Positions 10,652-22,782 of a stretch of DNA of 64,000 nucleotides are shown here, piece by piece. Location of the stretch: the NCBI GenBank assembly GCA_020809705.1, contig CP085830.1:1922001-1986000 (forward strand), in the 5' to 3' direction. The notes under the pieces were generated by a model that saw nothing but the letters and a program-made list of their open reading frames with translations, did not search any database and had not been told where the DNA came from. Made by a program: the position numbers and the translations under genes. The stretch comes from Calonectria ilicicola (taxonomy: Eukaryota > Ascomycota > Sordariomycetes > Hypocreales > Nectriaceae). Numbering within the stretch: position 1 is the first letter of the stretch; each line of letters opens with the position of its first letter.

Positions 10652-11221
10652 ATGGGCAAGCGCAAGTCGTCTAGCAAGCCTATGGGCCCAAAGAAGGTGC
10701 GATGAGGAGACTGGACCCGGCTGCTTGTTTGTACTAACTTTTGCGAATGTAGAAAGACCCATTGCCTTCGACTTTCACATGCCTATTTTGCAACCATGAG
10801 AAGTCTGTCACGGTCAAACTAGACAAAAAAGCCGGTGTCGGGCAGCTAGACTGCCGAATCTGCGGGCAGAAGTTCCAGTGCGCTGTGAATTGTAAGAGCT
10901 ACGCCTAACTGAGATGCGTCGCAAAACGGTTTCGCTGATAAAAAGTTCAGACCTGTCTGCTGCAGTGGACGTTTACGGCGAGTGGGTTGATGCAGCTGGT
11001 ACGCTCTACGCTCTATTATTATCGCACATTTGATCAGATGCTAACATCGTTTTCTAGAGGCTGTCGCAAAAGAGGACAACGCGGAGGCTGGCTATTCTGG
11101 CAGTTCACGACCATCAGGTTCCGGGCGGGCGGCGGGCGGCCGGTCAGCTGCTGACGACTACGACGACGACGATAGACGTTCATATGATGGTGATGGAATT
11201 GTGGGAGATGATGAATATTGA
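10652..11221 (+). CDS. elf1: Transcription elongation factor 1 (Elf1 / ELOF1)
   Basis: Four exons (10652-10696, 10753-10891, 10951-10998, 11058-11221) give 131 residues. The start [10 protein letters not shown] is the basic tail typical of Elf1. The core zinc ribbon has [16 protein letters not shown], then [10 protein letters not shown], which supplies the four Cys ligands, and ends [16 protein letters not shown] fungal-type acidic, Gly/Ser-rich tail follows (DDYDDDDRR near the end). Elf1 binds the RNA polymerase II clamp region, helps passage through nucleosomes and assists transcription-coupled repair. The gene is convergent with the UPRT gene, whose 3' end lies 123 bp away. Confidence 0.96.
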
Positions 11222-11344
11222 AATATGCCTTGAACTGCGACTCCGTTGTTTCAAATTCAATGTTTGTCCTAAGCGGTACTCGACAACGCACCAATTGAAC
11301 CTCACGAAAGGCCCGAAAACCTATCCATCGCAACATCTTTTGCT

Positions 11345-12322
<978 letters not shown>

Positions 12323-13316
12323 GGTGGAGGGTAGGGGATGAAGATGATCAAGACAGCAAGCTCCCTTTCTATGAAGTTGAAGGAGGGGTTCTTCGTCGAC
12401 GTAGTGTGGTCCTGGTAGTTTCGCGGTGACGAGACTTACAGACTACTACGCCAATGCCAAACGGGGGAAAATGTGACAATGAGAATAGGATAGAGTGAAA
12501 GAAAAAAAAGCCGTGGGGAGAGGAGAGTTAGCATCAACACCCTCAAGCATAAGTCTCGACAGCGAGAGTTTAGAGAGCTTCAGCTGAATCCATGGCCTTT
12601 ATCGAGGTCGCTTACAATATGCGTGAAACGGGGGATGGGGGGGGGCCAACTATGTACGCCTTGGCTTTGGACGCGGGGTGTGCCATGAACGGACACAGAC
12701 CCTCTCGGAGGCGACCGCACCCGGTCTGATAACGAATAGACAAATATGGAAGAACAGCATATCGACCGCCTCGGAGAACACTCCACAAAGAGGGAGGTAC
12801 ATGCATTGCAGTGCAGTGGTGCATTAGCATCCGCTAAGACACTAACCCACACCCATGTCTAATTATTTTTGTCTCTAATCGTTGGGTTCAGAGGATGACA
12901 GCTGGTGGTGCTGGTTTTGACAGGTACTCAGCACCTAGCCACAGTGCACTGCCAGCGAGCCAATGCCTGTGACTGTTAGCGGAGCCCGTGCCGCCGCCTA
13001 GCCCGCCTCAGGGAGCCTTTCTAGCGCTCCAGCTCCCACCCGGTTGGACTGTTATTCGTGGAGATGCTTTAGCCTCACGTAACAGCGATCGCGGAATCAT
13101 CATCTGCGGATTTGACGCGGATCAGCCTCTGCCTGGCCTCGCCTCTATCGACACCTCAACTTCACTACATACATCATATTGTGCCCGCGGCGCGTATCTC
13201 AACCCGTGTCATTTCTCGATTACCAACTACGGCCTGGAAATTCTCATTGCGCTCCTTGCCAACTCGCCCATCTATGGATTAGAACTGGCATTCCACCTTT
13301 GTGCATCTCCAACGGC
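12323..13316. other. Intergenic between divergent fur1 and wapl
   Basis: This shared upstream region shows no gene. An in-frame ATG at 13179 would extend the downstream gene by 46 codons, but that stretch lacks its composition and looks like 5' UTR. Confidence 0.5.
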
Positions 13317-15726
13317 ATGGTCACGATGGCATCTCGAACAGGGCCAGCTATACCTACACAAAAGAAGATCACCACTTATGGGAAGCCATCGCGCAAACGA
13401 AATATCCGCGATGCTATTCCCTTGCGCACTGCCGAGTCCCACGCTTCCTCAGTCGGTCGCCCTGCTGGAGGTGGTGTTGAGGATAGCGCAAGACCATCGA
13501 AACCACGCCCGCCCGTCGATTCACCTGCGAGACCATCCCTCAACAATCACTCGAATACTCAGAACACCCATATCCGCACAGAGCCCTCAAAGCACATGAA
13601 TAACGAAGCTCCGGACGACGCGAGCTCGAGGAAACGAAAGCGACCTCAGGCCATGCCCGTGGGCGCTATTCGTCGTAACCCGCTTGCGCCGGGTGCTTCC
13701 AGCCTTCTGAAGCCTTCTAACCCATCATCGCGACCTAAACCGATCGGATCATCAAAGAATGGCACTGGTATCAGCCTTGATTTCCCACAGCGCGTTATTA
13801 CCAATGACGACAAGGGCGTTGCCAACTCAAATCAGCCATTAGAACGTAACCCCGCTGTGACACCAGGTTTTAAAGCTCGGTTGGGAGCGATAACTCCTAA
13901 ATCCAAGGGCTCAGGAGATCCAGGATTGAACACCGGAACTCGCCGTCCTCGCTTGATCGATGCTCTCACTGCCCAGAGACCTAACAGCCCCGACTCGGAT
14001 TCATCAATGGAAGAGGAAGAGGAGGAAGAAATGACACAGACGCCTATCTTTGGTGGGTCAGCAACTCCTTCTCAACAACCCCCTTCGCTATCTCGAGACG
14101 ATTCGATTACGCGACCAAGGGCTCGCCCTGGGGTTGTTCTGCAAGGCAAGAGAGTCAAGTATACCTATGGTCAGACACGGTCGATCCTGAATGATTCACA
14201 AAAGACCACCGATTCAGGAGTGGCCAGTTGCGAAGATGACCTGGATGCTTTACTGGCTACGCCTCCTGAACTTTCTCAGCCGGATCCGTTCTCATTTAGC
14301 GACGATGATGTGGATGTGGACGGCGATGTTCGACCTGCAATCAAGAGCGTTCATGAGCTACGACGAGCCGGAGCGAACAATCGATTCGCGGATGAAATGG
14401 AGGACCTTCTCGCCAGAATTGGAGCACCAGATACTGGCTCCTCATCTATGAGAAGAAATGCATTGCTTGAATTGGCCCAAAAGCTACAACGGAAAGACTT
14501 CATTAGTCAGTTCCGAGATCATGCCACTCGTGACAAGGTCGCAGTGAATATTGGAAAGGAAAATGACGTGATCAGTGGCTTTGCCTTAACGTCGATTCTT
14601 GTCACGTTTCTAAATTTCAACCCTGCAGCGCATCTTCTTCAACAGCTGGGTGAAGACGGACTCGGGAAGCTGTTAGGCCGCCTTCTCCGGATATCTGAAG
14701 ATGTTGATGAGTTGGCATCTCAGAAGAAGATGAAGCTCTCAGGATCCAGCAAAAGGTCCATAGGCGAGGTGAAGGCATTCATGATTCGTATGGACATTTG
14801 GCAGGGCCGGCGGCTGGAACGATTGTCTCCACAAACTCTTGCTCTGCAACTCTTGACTGTCTTGTGTCGGGTGGACCCGGGGTACTCTGCCGGGGTGGTT
14901 AAGGATGCGAAAGGTGACCTCGTTACGATCATGGATGATTATATGGACCGCGCTCCCAGCGAAGACCTTAGATTTTCTCTGATCATCTCTATTCTCGAGT
15001 CGCAGTCAACGCTGACTTTAGAAGATGGTGGCGAAGTCTCCTGGATACTGTATCAAACACCCAAGGTGGCGCGGTTCCTATCGAATGCTCTCAATGAGTG
15101 GTCGGACAAACCTTCTGATACCCAGTCCACAATTGTCAAGCTGGCTATTAATACATCAAATACTACTCAAGGAGCAGCAGGGCTCAATAACGAGGGCCTG
15201 CTGTCCAGACTATCATCTCAAATCTGCGCCGGATTCAAATCCGCACAGGATGCGGTCACTAACCAACGCCTGCAGAGTGAGGCATATGATGGGCTTCTCT
15301 TAATTCTTGGTGTCATGATCAATATCCTGGAACACTGTCCGCCTGCACGTGAAAACGTTGGCGCCGACTCTGTGGAGAATTTGATGGCGCTCTACTTGCA
15401 AAACAAGGCTTCGACGAGTGAGGTAAGCGAAGATTTATGCAGCCGTTGGATACAATCGAGTCTAACCGTGGTAACCGTAGGCCGACTCTGTAGAAAAGTC
15501 GCAGCTCAGTGTAGCGGTCGGATACCTGGCTGTCCTTGTTGGCTACCTGTCAGTGGTAGGGTCAGTCCGACGGAGATTGGCAGAGAAAACGGGTGGCGAG
15601 GGAGTATTGGGTCTGATTGGATCGATCCAGGAATTCATTCGCATGTACAGATCCGTGGATAGCAAAGTTCATGAGCTGGAGGGTTTGGTGAACGACCTCC
15701 AGCGATTGCGGCGCATGCCAGGATGA
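13317..15726 (+). CDS. Wapl-family cohesin release factor (WAPL domain protein)
   Basis: Two exons, 13317-15422 and 15481-15726, encode 783 residues, or 780 if the ATG at 13326 is used. The N-terminus has ITTYGKPSRKR, reminiscent of the start of Wapl/Rad61 proteins, followed by a long disordered basic and Ser/Pro-rich region with an acidic run (MEEEEEEEM). From about residue 345 a helical repeat domain begins (FADEMEDLLARIG, then LQRKDFISQFRDH and FALTSILVTFLNF), continuing to the C-terminus, where an intron joins TSE to ADSVEKSQLSVAVGYLAVL. Wapl with Pds5 opens the cohesin ring and counteracts cohesion. Orthology is inferred from the C-terminal domain; fungal Wapl proteins are poorly conserved. 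Confidence 0.82.
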
Positions 15727-16495
15727 GGGAAAACTTTAGACGTTTTGTTCTGTCTTGACTTGGAACTCTTCCTCCCATCAACTGATGCCGCTATTCGAAA
15801 TTCGAGTGAAGCTCAAATTGTACAAGGGCGGCCTGAGACCTTTCCACCACGGAAGATGATGATCGGGAAGCTTGATTCATTCCAGTCAGCTGCCTTGTTC
15901 TTGTCTAAGCTATTGCCTCTTCTCGCCTTGGAAGCCATAACTAAACCGTCTGTGTGTCTGAATGTTGCCACCGCTCACATTTACTCTCTCATACTGCAGT
16001 CCTCTCCATACATGCATACCGGTTCTTGGATCAGACCTCCTTATTATGCTTACTTACATACCGTAGGTATCCACACTGTGTTGTAGTGGGGCAGCGCCAC
16101 TGAGCGTCCCAGGCGGTTGAGGAACTGGGTCAGGCTCAAGGATATGATGCAAGGGGATGTGGAGGGGGCAATGGAGGGGACCTGCCTGGCAAGGGCAAAA
16201 TGCAGTTGGTCTACAGTACAGTTGCACATGGCTCCCATCCTAACTTGACGCAGACTGCACCTACCCAGCATCCGCACCAGCGTTCAGCATACAGCCTACA
16301 GCATCCCGCATACGACCATTCGGCATTTTAGTCCGGTAGCAGATCTACGGCGACACGAGGATCCAGCCGTCCACCACGTTTTTGTCGCGCGCTGATCCGT
16401 TCTAACCAAGATTGTCCTCTCCTCAGACACCAACGTTTGCCCTTTCTCTCCTTCATTTCGCCCTTCACCCCTCTCGCAGTCGCTCCCAAAGCAAA
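15727..16495. other. Intergenic: wapl 3' flank and rheb promoter
   Basis: No coding region is supportable. The last 100 bases before the rheb start are pyrimidine-rich (16424-16480), as is common in fungal promoters. Confidence 0.5.
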
Positions 16496-17236
16496 ATGCC
16501 GTCGTCGCCCAAGCAAAGAAAAATCGCCATTGTCGGCAGCCGATCTGTCGGTACGTTGGCCCTACAGCAGCTACAACAAAACGCAGACATGTGATGACGT
16601 GTGCCTGCATACTTGAGGACATCGGTTAATTCCCAGCAGGCAAATCGTCCCTTTCCGTGCAATTCGTAGATGGGCACTTTGTCGACAGCTATTACCCGAC
16701 CATCGAAAATACCTTTAGCAAGACGATTCGATACAAGGGACAGGACTTCGCGACAGAAATCGTTGATACAGCAGGCCAGGATGAGTACAGTATCCTTAAC
16801 TCGAAGCATTTCATTGGCATTCATGGATACATGCTCGTTTATTCTGTGTCGTCGCTACCCTCATTTGAGATGGTCCAAGTCATCCGCGAAAAGATCCTCA
16901 GTCACTTGGTAAGCACTACTCACTCGGCCTCGAGGCTCTATAATTCCGAGTGCAAAGGGAGAAATCGGGCGACTAACCGCAACTTCTCTCTCACAGGGCA
17001 CCGAGTCAGTTCCTATTGTGATTGTCGGCAACAAGAGCGATTTACGTCCTGAGCAGCGTCAGGTCACACCAGAGGATGGTCAAAAGCTGTCAGAGAAGAT
17101 CCAATGTGGCTGGACTGAAGCCAGCGCTCGCTATAACCAAAATGTCGGCAAGGCATTTGAGTTGCTCATTGGGCAGATCGAAAAGTCACAGAATCCTGGT
17201 GAAGCCCCAGAAAAGGGCAATTGCCATCTCATGTAG
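16496..17236 (+). CDS. rhbA: Rheb small GTPase (RhbA)
   Basis: Three exons (16496-16550, 16640-16908, 16997-17236) give 187 residues. The P-loop VGSRSVGKSS has Arg where Ras has Gly12, a mark of Rheb. The switch I effector segment DSYYPTIENTF is Rheb-specific, switch II is DTAGQDEYSIL, and the nucleotide motifs are NKSD (120-123) and EASA. The C-terminus CHLM is a CaaX box for farnesylation. Rheb activates TORC1 and in fungi affects arginine uptake and nitrogen starvation responses. The first intron splits the P-loop Gly codon. Confidence 0.96.
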
Positions 17237-18387
17237 AATCATGTCAACCCATGGGGCTATTTCTCCCTTGCATCACGGCGGTTTTCAGTGAGAGTTCTTT
17301 ACTTTCATGCGGGTTCAGGCTTGAAGTCGACCGCAACCAAGGCATTCAACAGGATTGGGGCACATGGATAGGGTACCAGTGCTCAAGGATAAAGGGAGGG
17401 CACACGGATGGTCTCACTCACCGGCGCAGGGTGATATTAATCTGTTTATATTGTACGGAGTACTTTCCTACATTCCATTGCTAGGTTTCATCTAGAATAT
17501 ACGTTTTTGACACTAGCAACCATTTTCTTTTCAGCCCTTATTTTATCATGAGCGAATATTGGAACGGACCATCGGACGGGCCGTCCCGACTTGATTGATC
17601 TGTACCCAGTCGGCCAGTTCCTCGGGCCGGATAGTACTCGTCATCAAGTGAGAATGGCTGGCAAGCATATAGCGGTCTGTCAATGCTCGACCCTGGGGAC
17701 ATGGCCCTGGTATTTGCCGACTATGGAGTACAGAAATTTAGTTTAGGGCGGTGGAAAAAATCTCGGGGATAAATATGCTGGTTCTAAATCAAAACATATA
17801 GATCAAATTTGAGAAATACTACTTTGAGCGAGATCTATTTTCTTCAATTGCCTTCTTATATTTTCCCTGATTTATATTCCTTCACCCACGTAGTTCGGCA
17901 ATGTGCCGACTGCATATACTCGCTTTAATGCGATATCCCCGATATGTGCATATTACGCAGAAGCCACATCAAGCACTACGTAGCAGTGCCATTAAATTAG
18001 GGAGTCCCTAGAGAATCAAGGAGTAGCGAGAATATTAACTGTCATTCGTGGATCTATATATGTTCTGTCCTTCTAGGTTCTGTAGGAGATTCAGTGAATA
18101 TATATCCTGACTAAGCCATTTCACTGAGTGAAAAGATGCAGGTATGTACGGCCATCAGCACATTTGACGGTGTGCGTGTCTAAGCCACAGCCATCCGCCT
18201 TACCATTGTATCATCAACCTCTTCTTACCCCTTCCTGCCCCAACATTGCACACTCTCTGAAAGGGGTTCCCTGGGGTTCTCTCGATTTATCTCCGTCCGT
18301 GGTTCGCTACCTACCTCTTCTGAGCCTGGTTGGTATCCGTACTCGTCAAAACCATAAAACGCTCTCAAACTGGTCGTTCTACCCACC
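17237..18387. other. Intergenic: AT-rich, no gene
   Basis: The part from about 17740 to 18120 is clearly AT-rich with many stops in all frames. I see no RNA gene or repeat in it. The last 200 bases form the promoter and leader of the next gene. Confidence 0.5.
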
Positions 18388-20129
18388 ATGACCCAATCTA
18401 CCCCTGTCCCTGAATGCCCCTTCTGCGATTTGAGGTGCAACCAAGGAGAATATGAACTACTCCTAGTGCGCAATAATTTCTATTCAGAAGCCTCCGGAAT
18501 TCATGCTAACCCGGATCTCCATAGCATGTTGAAACCCACCATTCTGAGGGTCAATCGCCATTTGCTATTGTCGAAGAATCTGTCGCATGCCCCCAAGATG
18601 GCTGTGGTGAGATGGTTCCCCGTGAGGAATTAGCATATCACCTTGAGCTTCATGATCTTGAAGCCAAGGAGGACACAGCAGATACATCGGACCAACGCCC
18701 AATCACACCCCTTCGAGAAGTTGTGGAAGAATCTGGCGTGAATGATTCGCGAGAAGATGCCCGCAAGCAGCGGCGCGATAAACAGAGTAGCACTATTCAA
18801 GCGTGGAGAGCCTTCTTTGGAATACAAAGGCCACACCAGAACAAAGAATCTAACCATCGCACTCGCCACAAGTCGAAGAGTGCCCAATCGACTGAAGAGG
18901 AACCGGGAACTAAACTTCAGGACAAAAACCAGAGTTTCCAACCAGCCGACTCGGAAAGTAAAAAACGGGCATTTATTAGATTAGGGGTTGGTTCTTTTCA
19001 ACTTTACACGCTTCATACATTCTTCAGATTGAGCTAATAAGAAACGATGCAGAAATCCGAGTTGGGAAGGTTTGCCCACGAGAAACAAATGCCCCAATGG
19101 CTCGTCCAGCTTCTTCAAGAAGAAGGTCAAGTTGTTAATGACGGTGAGAAACCCATATTAGACACCATTTCTAGAACTGGTTCGTCTAACCACTTGTGCA
19201 GGTGTGATGCCAGTATTAGGGCAATTGCTCGAACAGTGTCCCTCCACACAGGTTGCATACCTCTGCCACCCGCAAGTGCAGCATGTATCAAAGTTGCGAC
19301 GAGAAGGTATGATCTTGGTATCGATGAAAATCATTCTAATCCAAATCTAACATTAGGCAAGGTGGTTTTTGTGGATATAGGAACATTCAAATGCTCACAT
19401 CCCATATTATTGGTGCACAGTTACCTGGGGCAGAGCTCTTTGGTTCAAAATTCCCGTCTATATTTGAGATTCAAGATTTCATAGAAAGTGCCTGGGATAT
19501 GGGATTTAATGCTCAAGGCCGGATTGAAACTGGTGGTGTCAAAGGAACCCGCAAGTACATAGGAACACCTGAGGTAACCGCCAGAATAACACTGCCGCCT
19601 GGGCTTTCTGATATTGACTTCGAATAGGCTCAAGCAGTATTTTGCAGTCTTAAAATAGCGTAAGGGAATATCTACTTTCCGAGCAAGACTTTGCTAATTT
19701 TAATGCGACTAGATGCTCAGTTCAGGCATTCAAGGACAAAGAACGAGGCAAAGCGAAAGCTCTCCTACTCGAAGCCGTCGAGCGGTATTTTCAGAGCGGG
19801 GTAATGGATGTTGAGGCAAGGGTTCATCTCACTACATTACCTCCTATTTACCTTCAACACCCAGGTAAGAAGACCAAGATGTGGGAAGGAGGTATAGGTT
19901 GCTGAACCAAGATCTAGGGCATTCTTTGACGATAGTCGGTTTAGAGAGACAAGTGGATGGTGAGGTTAGTCTTATTGTATTTGACCCAAGTTTCCGCGAC
20001 TCTACAAAAATCAGGGAGCTGGTCGGCAAGGTCTTCCGGCATAAGCCATCAACGGTTGACGCGGCTGTGAAACCCTACCGTCGAGGCACCCAGTACCTCC
20101 GCAAATACAGCGCTTTTGAAGTGCTCTAG
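18388..20129 (+). CDS. ZUFSP/ZUP1-type deubiquitinase (peptidase C78)
   Basis: Eight exons (18388-18465, 18525-18986, 19053-19143, 19202-19306, 19362-19573, 19628-19659, 19713-19864, 19918-20129) give 447 residues. Two C2H2 fingers open the protein: CPFCDLRCN...LLLHVETHH, joined by intron 1, and CPQDGCGEMVPREELAYHLELH. A basic low-complexity linker follows, then ELGRFAHEKQMPQWL and the C78 domain. The catalytic Cys lies in GGFCGYRNIQML (residue 249), and a catalytic His in GHSLTIVGLE (about 379) is followed by FDPSF. ZUFSP enzymes cleave K63-linked ubiquitin chains and work in genome stability. The catalytic set looks complete. It converges on ham1 with 101 bp between stops. Confidence 0.92.
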
Positions 20130-20230
20130 TAAGATTTCTTTCCTTCTCCATGCTTTACAGAACGGCTGATTTCGTGTACAGCTTAACACCAACAACACCT
20201 GCTGCTTCGTAGGGACATGCAATTTCCCTT

Positions 20231-21069
20231 CTAGTTTGATCCCTGCTGTTCCTTGAACCACGCCTGAAGTTTGGCCAATGCGAGGCTTCGGTGGGAGATT
20301 TTATTCTTTTCCGACTTGTCCATTTCAGCAAACCTACAATCGTAAGCATCTCGAATCAAGCGAACTGGAGGAAGAGAGGGATAAAACACACGTCTTGCCT
20401 TCATATTCAAAAACAGGGTCCCATCCTAGGACATGCTGTCAGCTAGGAAAGCGTTTTAGAGATAATTTAGGTCCTCTTACCGAAATTGCTAGGGCCTCGA
20501 GCGGGAACAATCTTGCCCTAACGACCTATGTTAATAGAATTCATCTTATATGACCGGATGTGGGGTTGAATTACTGGGCAACGGCCCTGGAAAAGAATGA
20601 CTTTGTGGCCAGGTCCTTCGCAGTAGCCAAAGGTGCAGACAGCTTCAGCAGTCTTATCGTCATACGCAGCCAACATATTGTTCAGGCCTTCATGTCCAAG
20701 AGAGCTCAGGAACCATTTACTAGATTTCGCCAATAAGATGAGGGGTCAAGCAAGTCCAATATTCTTCATAAACATACATGTATGGACCTGGAAGCCCCTT
20801 CAGTGCGTTAAAGCAAAGCGCGGTGTCTTCAACAAGAACAGGACCTTGGACCTATGAACAATGTAAATAAGAGGCCAAGTAAACAAGGAACCAAACAGTA
20901 CCAATTCGGCTGCTCGGCGGCACTTATATTCTGAAACCTCTTCGATTGTGCCTTGGACCTCCTCAACGTCTAGAGATTGGCTCTGGACTTCAATTCCAGG
21001 TTCAAGAATAGCCTTTACCTCACGCAACTTATTCGCGTTGCCGGTGATGAAGTTGACGACAGGTGCCAT
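20231..21069 (-). CDS. ham1: Inosine triphosphate pyrophosphatase (ITPase, Ham1)
   Basis: The coding sequence is split by several introns; the first exons are 21069-20902 and 20851-20778. The start [19 protein letters not shown] contains the substrate-binding TGNxxK motif. Later blocks are [33 protein letters not shown], then [15 protein letters not shown] (joined by an intron), NFGWDPVF and [14 protein letters not shown], all diagnostic. The enzyme hydrolyses ITP, dITP and XTP to monophosphates, keeping deaminated purines out of DNA and RNA. The FQGR exon must end at ...CP before a GTAATT donor to stay in frame. Identity is firm; I did not list the last exon edges. Confidence 0.93.
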
Positions 21070-21497
21070 CTTTGGACGTAGAGGGAAGTTAGCAAGGTAG
21101 ATTATAATGGCCTCTGGCTTGAGATTCAGCAATAGGGGAAACACTGGCACGCTAGACTGGGAGGCAATGCCTTGACAAAGATGTGAATAAAGTGTGTGTC
21201 CCCACCCAAAGAACTGTGAGGCCCGACTGATAAACCCACACACACTTTAATCCCAATGCCTCTGGGTTATGCACTTCTCGGGGTGCAATTCAGAGGACAC
21301 GCCAATGAGCAGCAGCCACACATCGTCGCCTTATTTCATTAAGTGTGCATGGCCAGACACTGTCAATCGTAAATGAGTACGGGTAGTGTGCCCAATTAAT
21401 GGTTTTTCTAATTCACTTCTTGGGACGCTTCATAGATTTTTAAACATGAAATGCACTTTTATAAACCCACCCATGCTCCGTCTATGCCCAGTCATAA
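21070..21497. other. Intergenic: ham1 promoter and fap7 3' flank
   Basis: Nothing coding seen in about 430 bases. Confidence 0.55.
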
Positions 21498-22203
21498 TCA
21501 TTCATTGTTCTGTTTCCACTGCTTGATCCACATCTCAATGCGATCAACATTAGTCTCCATCTCGTCAGACTCGTTGCTGGTGAGCTCGATCACAATCTCC
21601 TTGTCAAAGGCATCATGCGCCTCTTGAAGAAGGACCTCCATAATTTCCGAGTCCAAGTTCTCTTGCAGCTTAGACTCCGGATACTTTCTAAAATGAGAAG
21701 AGAGAAAAGCATGTCAGCACGCCGAAACCAAGGCAAGCCATATTAAAATCATCATGGCTCAACTAACCGTGCCGTCAATCGGTCGTATAGGGTCGCCGAA
21801 TCGACTCGCAAAACCACAACCAAATCGATCCAGCTGCGGGGAAATAGGTCACAGGCATGCCAGTCAATGATGCAGCCACCAGCCTTGACATCATCCTCAA
21901 TAGCATCCAGAAGCTTGAGATCCGAAGTGAAATATGTCAGCATCTGCAGAGCCTTTCTGTTCTTTGTATACTTTCTCTTGTGATATTGGGTCCAGGTCTG
22001 AGTGTAATTTTTCTGCATACCTTGTCTTCGTCAACAATCCAGCTGTGGTACTCATCACTCCATCCCTCATGGCAATCTTTATCCTTAACAACCTGATTTA
22101 CCGACAAGTGGCGCAGCCCTGTGCGCTCTGCCAGTGCTTCACAGTGAGTCGTCTTTCCAACTCCGGGCGTGCCCGTCACAATAATATTGGGCGACTTGCG
22201 CAT
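21498..22203 (-). CDS. fap7: Adenylate kinase isoenzyme 6 (Fap7 / hCINAP)
   Basis: Three exons (22203-22021, 21913-21768, 21687-21498) give 172 residues. The P-loop is GTPGVGKTT right after the MRKSPNIIVT start. Other AK6 landmarks are LSVNQVVKDKDCHEG, IDWHACDLFP and the RKYPESKLQENLDSEIMEV segment formed over the second intron. Fap7 binds uS11 (Rps14), acts as a nuclear ATPase/adenylate kinase and is needed for the last cleavage in 18S rRNA maturation. The length matches the family (about 170-195 residues). Confidence 0.95.
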
Positions 22204-22782
22204 CGTGGTTTGCGTGGCTTGCGATACCTTGCGATGCGATGCGACACACAAAGTGGCTGCAGGATTTGACTTGATACCCTTGTGGGAAGCCCGACATATG
22301 CATCTATCGGGGTTGATCTTAATCGCTTTGAAGCATAGCCGCTCTCAATCCGAGCGGGTCTAGTTGGATCAAGAGAGTGCAAATATGGCTGTTTTAGTGA
22401 CGAGAAGACAGTCAGTCATGCTTCACACAGGAGATTCAGAAGGCCGGGCGTGCAGCATGTCTCAAACATTAACAATAAATCGTACTTTCTCTCCCTCCCT
22501 CAATACATCCATAGACTCATCTTACAATATAGCCAGCCACTTCCTCCACCCCCGCTTGCGGTAGGAGTAGGCTTTTTTGTTTTTCTCCCCTCTTGAATAC
22601 ATGACGGCGTTCAGGTACGTAGGATAGATGACAATTGTGATCAAGTCCTTCACATCAGATCCGACCACAGCGCCATAGAAATTCGACATCAAAACACCCT
22701 GAAAATGCGTTGCGGTTTCTATCCGTTATGTGCAATCGATATCAACATCGACATGCCCATCGTCCAGCGGAATCACCATCTA
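22204..22782. other. Intergenic: fap7 promoter and myosin V 3' flank
   Basis: No gene seen. Confidence 0.55.

Noticed and set aside
13179..13316. Upstream ATG extending the Wapl-like protein by 46 residues
   Set aside because: The extension is unlike the rest in composition, and a better-placed start at 13317 precedes the ITTYGKPSRKR block.
16050..16277. 75-codon minus-strand frame upstream of rheb
   Set aside because: No motif, and it lies in the promoter region of a well-supported gene.
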